The translations under genes and the position numbers were made by a program. Shown piece by piece: positions 63,016 to 64,000 of a stretch of 64,000 nt of DNA. Source of the DNA: Polaromonas sp. C04. Its GTDB lineage: Bacteria; Pseudomonadota; Gammaproteobacteria; Burkholderiales; Burkholderiaceae_C. The stretch is taken from positions 434,001-498,000 of the forward strand of contig NZ_MUNS01000041.1 of assembly GCF_002002705.1 (NCBI RefSeq). The letters are read 5' to 3'. Numbering within the stretch: position 1 is the stretch's first letter; each line of letters opens with the position of its first letter. Under the pieces are notes generated by a model. That model was not told the origin of the DNA. It worked only from the letters and a program-made list of their open reading frames with translations, and did no database searches.

Positions 63016-63129
63016 GGGGTGTTCCGGTTTTGTTGGGATGGGCGCTATGACTGCGGATTAAGCCACTGCCCGCCCCGGCGTGTCACGGGCTGGACATCGC
63101 GGGCACGCCCCAGCCCTTACAGTGGCGCC

Positions 63130-63585
63130 ATGAAAACCTTCCAAACCCTTTCCGAACTGGCGTCCCTGGTGGGCCAGGAGGTCGCGGTCAGCGACTGGAT
63201 CACCATCACGCAGCAGCAGGTCAACCTGTTCGCCGAGGCCACCGGCGACCACCAGTGGATTCATGTGGACGTGGAAAAAGCCAGGGCGGGCCCGTTCGGC
63301 GGGCCGATTGCGCACGGGTTTTTGACGCTGTCGCTGCTGCCGAGGTTTTTCGAGTCCTCGTTCGAGGTCGTGCAGTCGCGCATGGGCGTGAACTACGGGC
63401 TCAACAAGGTGCGCTTCATGGCGCCGGTGCCGGTCGGCAGCCGCTTGCGCGCGCGCATGAAGTTGCTGGCGTGCACGCCGATCGACAACGACGGCATCCA
63501 GATGACCTGGGAGGTGGCGATCGAGCGCGAGGGGCACGCCAAGCCGGTGTGCGTGGCCGAGTCGCTGTCGCGGCGCTATCCCTGA
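63130..63585 (+). CDS. MaoC-like (R)-specific enoyl-CoA hydratase-family protein
   Basis: The ATG at 63130 gives 151 residues: MKTFQTLSELASLVGQEVAVSDWITITQQQVNLFAEATGDHQWIHVDVEKARAGPFGGPIAHGFLTLSLLP. The hydratase-2 motif DHQWIHVD...GPFGGPIAHGFLTLSL has the catalytic Asp and His of MaoC enzymes. The specific acyl-CoA substrate is not known. It is divergent from the Kef gene and followed by a terminator. Confidence 0.93.
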   Translation: MKTFQTLSELASLVGQEVAVSDWITITQQQVNLFAEATGDHQWIHVDVEKARAGPFGGPIAHGFLTLSLLPRFFESSFEVVQSRMGVNYGLNKVRFMAPVPVGSRLRARMKLLACTPIDNDGIQMTWEVAIEREGHAKPVCVAESLSRRYP

Positions 63586-63624
63586 ACCGCCAACGCAGGT
63601 CTGGTTGCCGGTAGCCGGAAAGAA

Positions 63625-63656
63625 AAAGCCCGCAGCGGTTTCCCGCTGCGGGCTTT
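63625..63656 (+). terminator. Rho-independent terminator after the MaoC-like gene
   Basis: AAAGCCCGCAGCGG, a short TTT-containing loop and CCGCTGCGGGCTTT form a strong hairpin. It could also terminate the minus-strand DUF4148 gene that converges on it. Confidence 0.9.
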
Positions 63657-63697
63657 GGTGCTGGCGCACCCGTCAGGGCGCGCTGGCAGCCACCGGC

Positions 63698-63994
63698 TTA
63701 CATGATGCTGGCTTCGCCGTGGGCGATCTGGCCGGCGCGCAGCGCGATAGCCGTCTCATTGCGCACCGTGGCGCGGTCAACGCCCGAATTCACCAGGGCA
63801 GCCACACGCGAGCCAGCCGGTTCGAATTGGGCGCTGTGGGCCGCTTGCACGGCCTCGGCCTTGACTTCCGCCACGGGGCGCGTGGAGTTGAACGTGCTGC
63901 GGTTTTGCAGGTCGAAGTCGGCGCTGCCGGCATGAGCGCCCATGCTGGCCAAGGCGGCAAAAGCGGTAGCGGCGAAAATCTTGGTGGCATTCAT
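63698..63994 (-). CDS. DUF4148 small secreted protein
   Basis: This 98-residue protein has a signal peptide (MNATKIFAATAFAALASMGAHA) and a DUF4148-like mature part with SRPVAEVKAEAVQAAHSAQFEPAGSRVAALVNSGVDRATVRNETAIALRAGQIAHGE. The family is common in Burkholderiales and its function is unknown. The start lies 6 bp from the window edge, so no promoter can be seen. Confidence 0.85.
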   Translation of the reverse strand: MNATKIFAATAFAALASMGAHAGSADFDLQNRSTFNSTRPVAEVKAEAVQAAHSAQFEPAGSRVAALVNSGVDRATVRNETAIALRAGQIAHGEASIM

Positions 63995-64000
63995 GATGAA

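Overview
The window is a GC-rich, densely coding chromosomal segment that looks like the family Comamonadaceae (Betaproteobacteria, order Burkholderiales; relatives of Polaromonas, Rhodoferax, Variovorax or Acidovorax). The evidence is the gene order and content: dusB-fis-purH, hemL/thiD/rubredoxin next to a Pil-Chp chemosensory operon, yqgE-ruvX-pyrR-pyrB-pyrX-plsC, and a split set of aromatic-degradation genes. No phage, transposase, integrase or CRISPR array was seen.

Layout. 1-4.2 kb: a cytochrome c assembly protein cut by the left edge, divergent from ffh, then miaB, a small secreted protein and tRNA-Met. 4.2-7.6 kb: an enoyl-CoA hydratase divergent from paaG-paaI-paaK (phenylacetate catabolism), with a perfect operator-like palindrome between them. 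7.6-15 kb: housekeeping and envelope genes (DUF3108, M61 peptidase, dsbC, UbiH-like hydroxylase, MOSC, ychF, yqaA). 15.2-18.1 kb: dusB-fis-purH. 18.3-24.1 kb: a 5-oxoproline/organic-acid operon (DUF1445, MFS transporter, pxpB, pxpC, pxpA) with a convergent LysR gene. 24.2-26.7 kb: hemL and thiD divergent from rubredoxin. 26.7-36.3 kb: pilG-pilH-pilI-pilJ-chpA, ending in a 1,973-codon CheA-type hybrid kinase. 36.5-41 kb: the pyrimidine block, including pyrX, a dihydroorotase relative that has lost its metal ligands. 41.3-45.9 kb: a five-gene Liv-type ABC transporter. 46-56.6 kb: an EamA exporter, tRNA-Arg, a moxR-vWA-tamA-tamB block on the minus strand, and cytochrome c4. 56.7-64 kb: small conserved proteins, an IclR regulator divergent from pcaI-pcaJ-pcaF (last steps of the beta-ketoadipate pathway), a Kef-type antiporter, a MaoC-like protein and a DUF4148 protein.

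The paa and pca genes both feed aromatic carbon to acetyl-CoA and succinyl-CoA, so this segment belongs to an aromatic-degrading heterotroph. The other blocks cover nucleotide synthesis, type IV pilus control, outer-membrane assembly and tRNA modification.

The most unusual signal is a small two-stem repeat, about 50-75 bp long. One stem resembles GGGCTGTAGCCC, and about 20 nt away lies a second, AT-looped stem resembling GCTATTTTGATAGC. Full, partial or one-stem copies occur at about 17 places. Most lie at gene 3' ends or between convergent genes. Others sit in frame inside coding sequences (M61 peptidase, DUF3108, PyrX, DUF1841, Kef), encode the last codons and stop of hemL, or cover the ribosome-binding region and start of pcaJ. 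The copies look like one spreading family rather than chance hairpins, and I do not recognise a named family for it.
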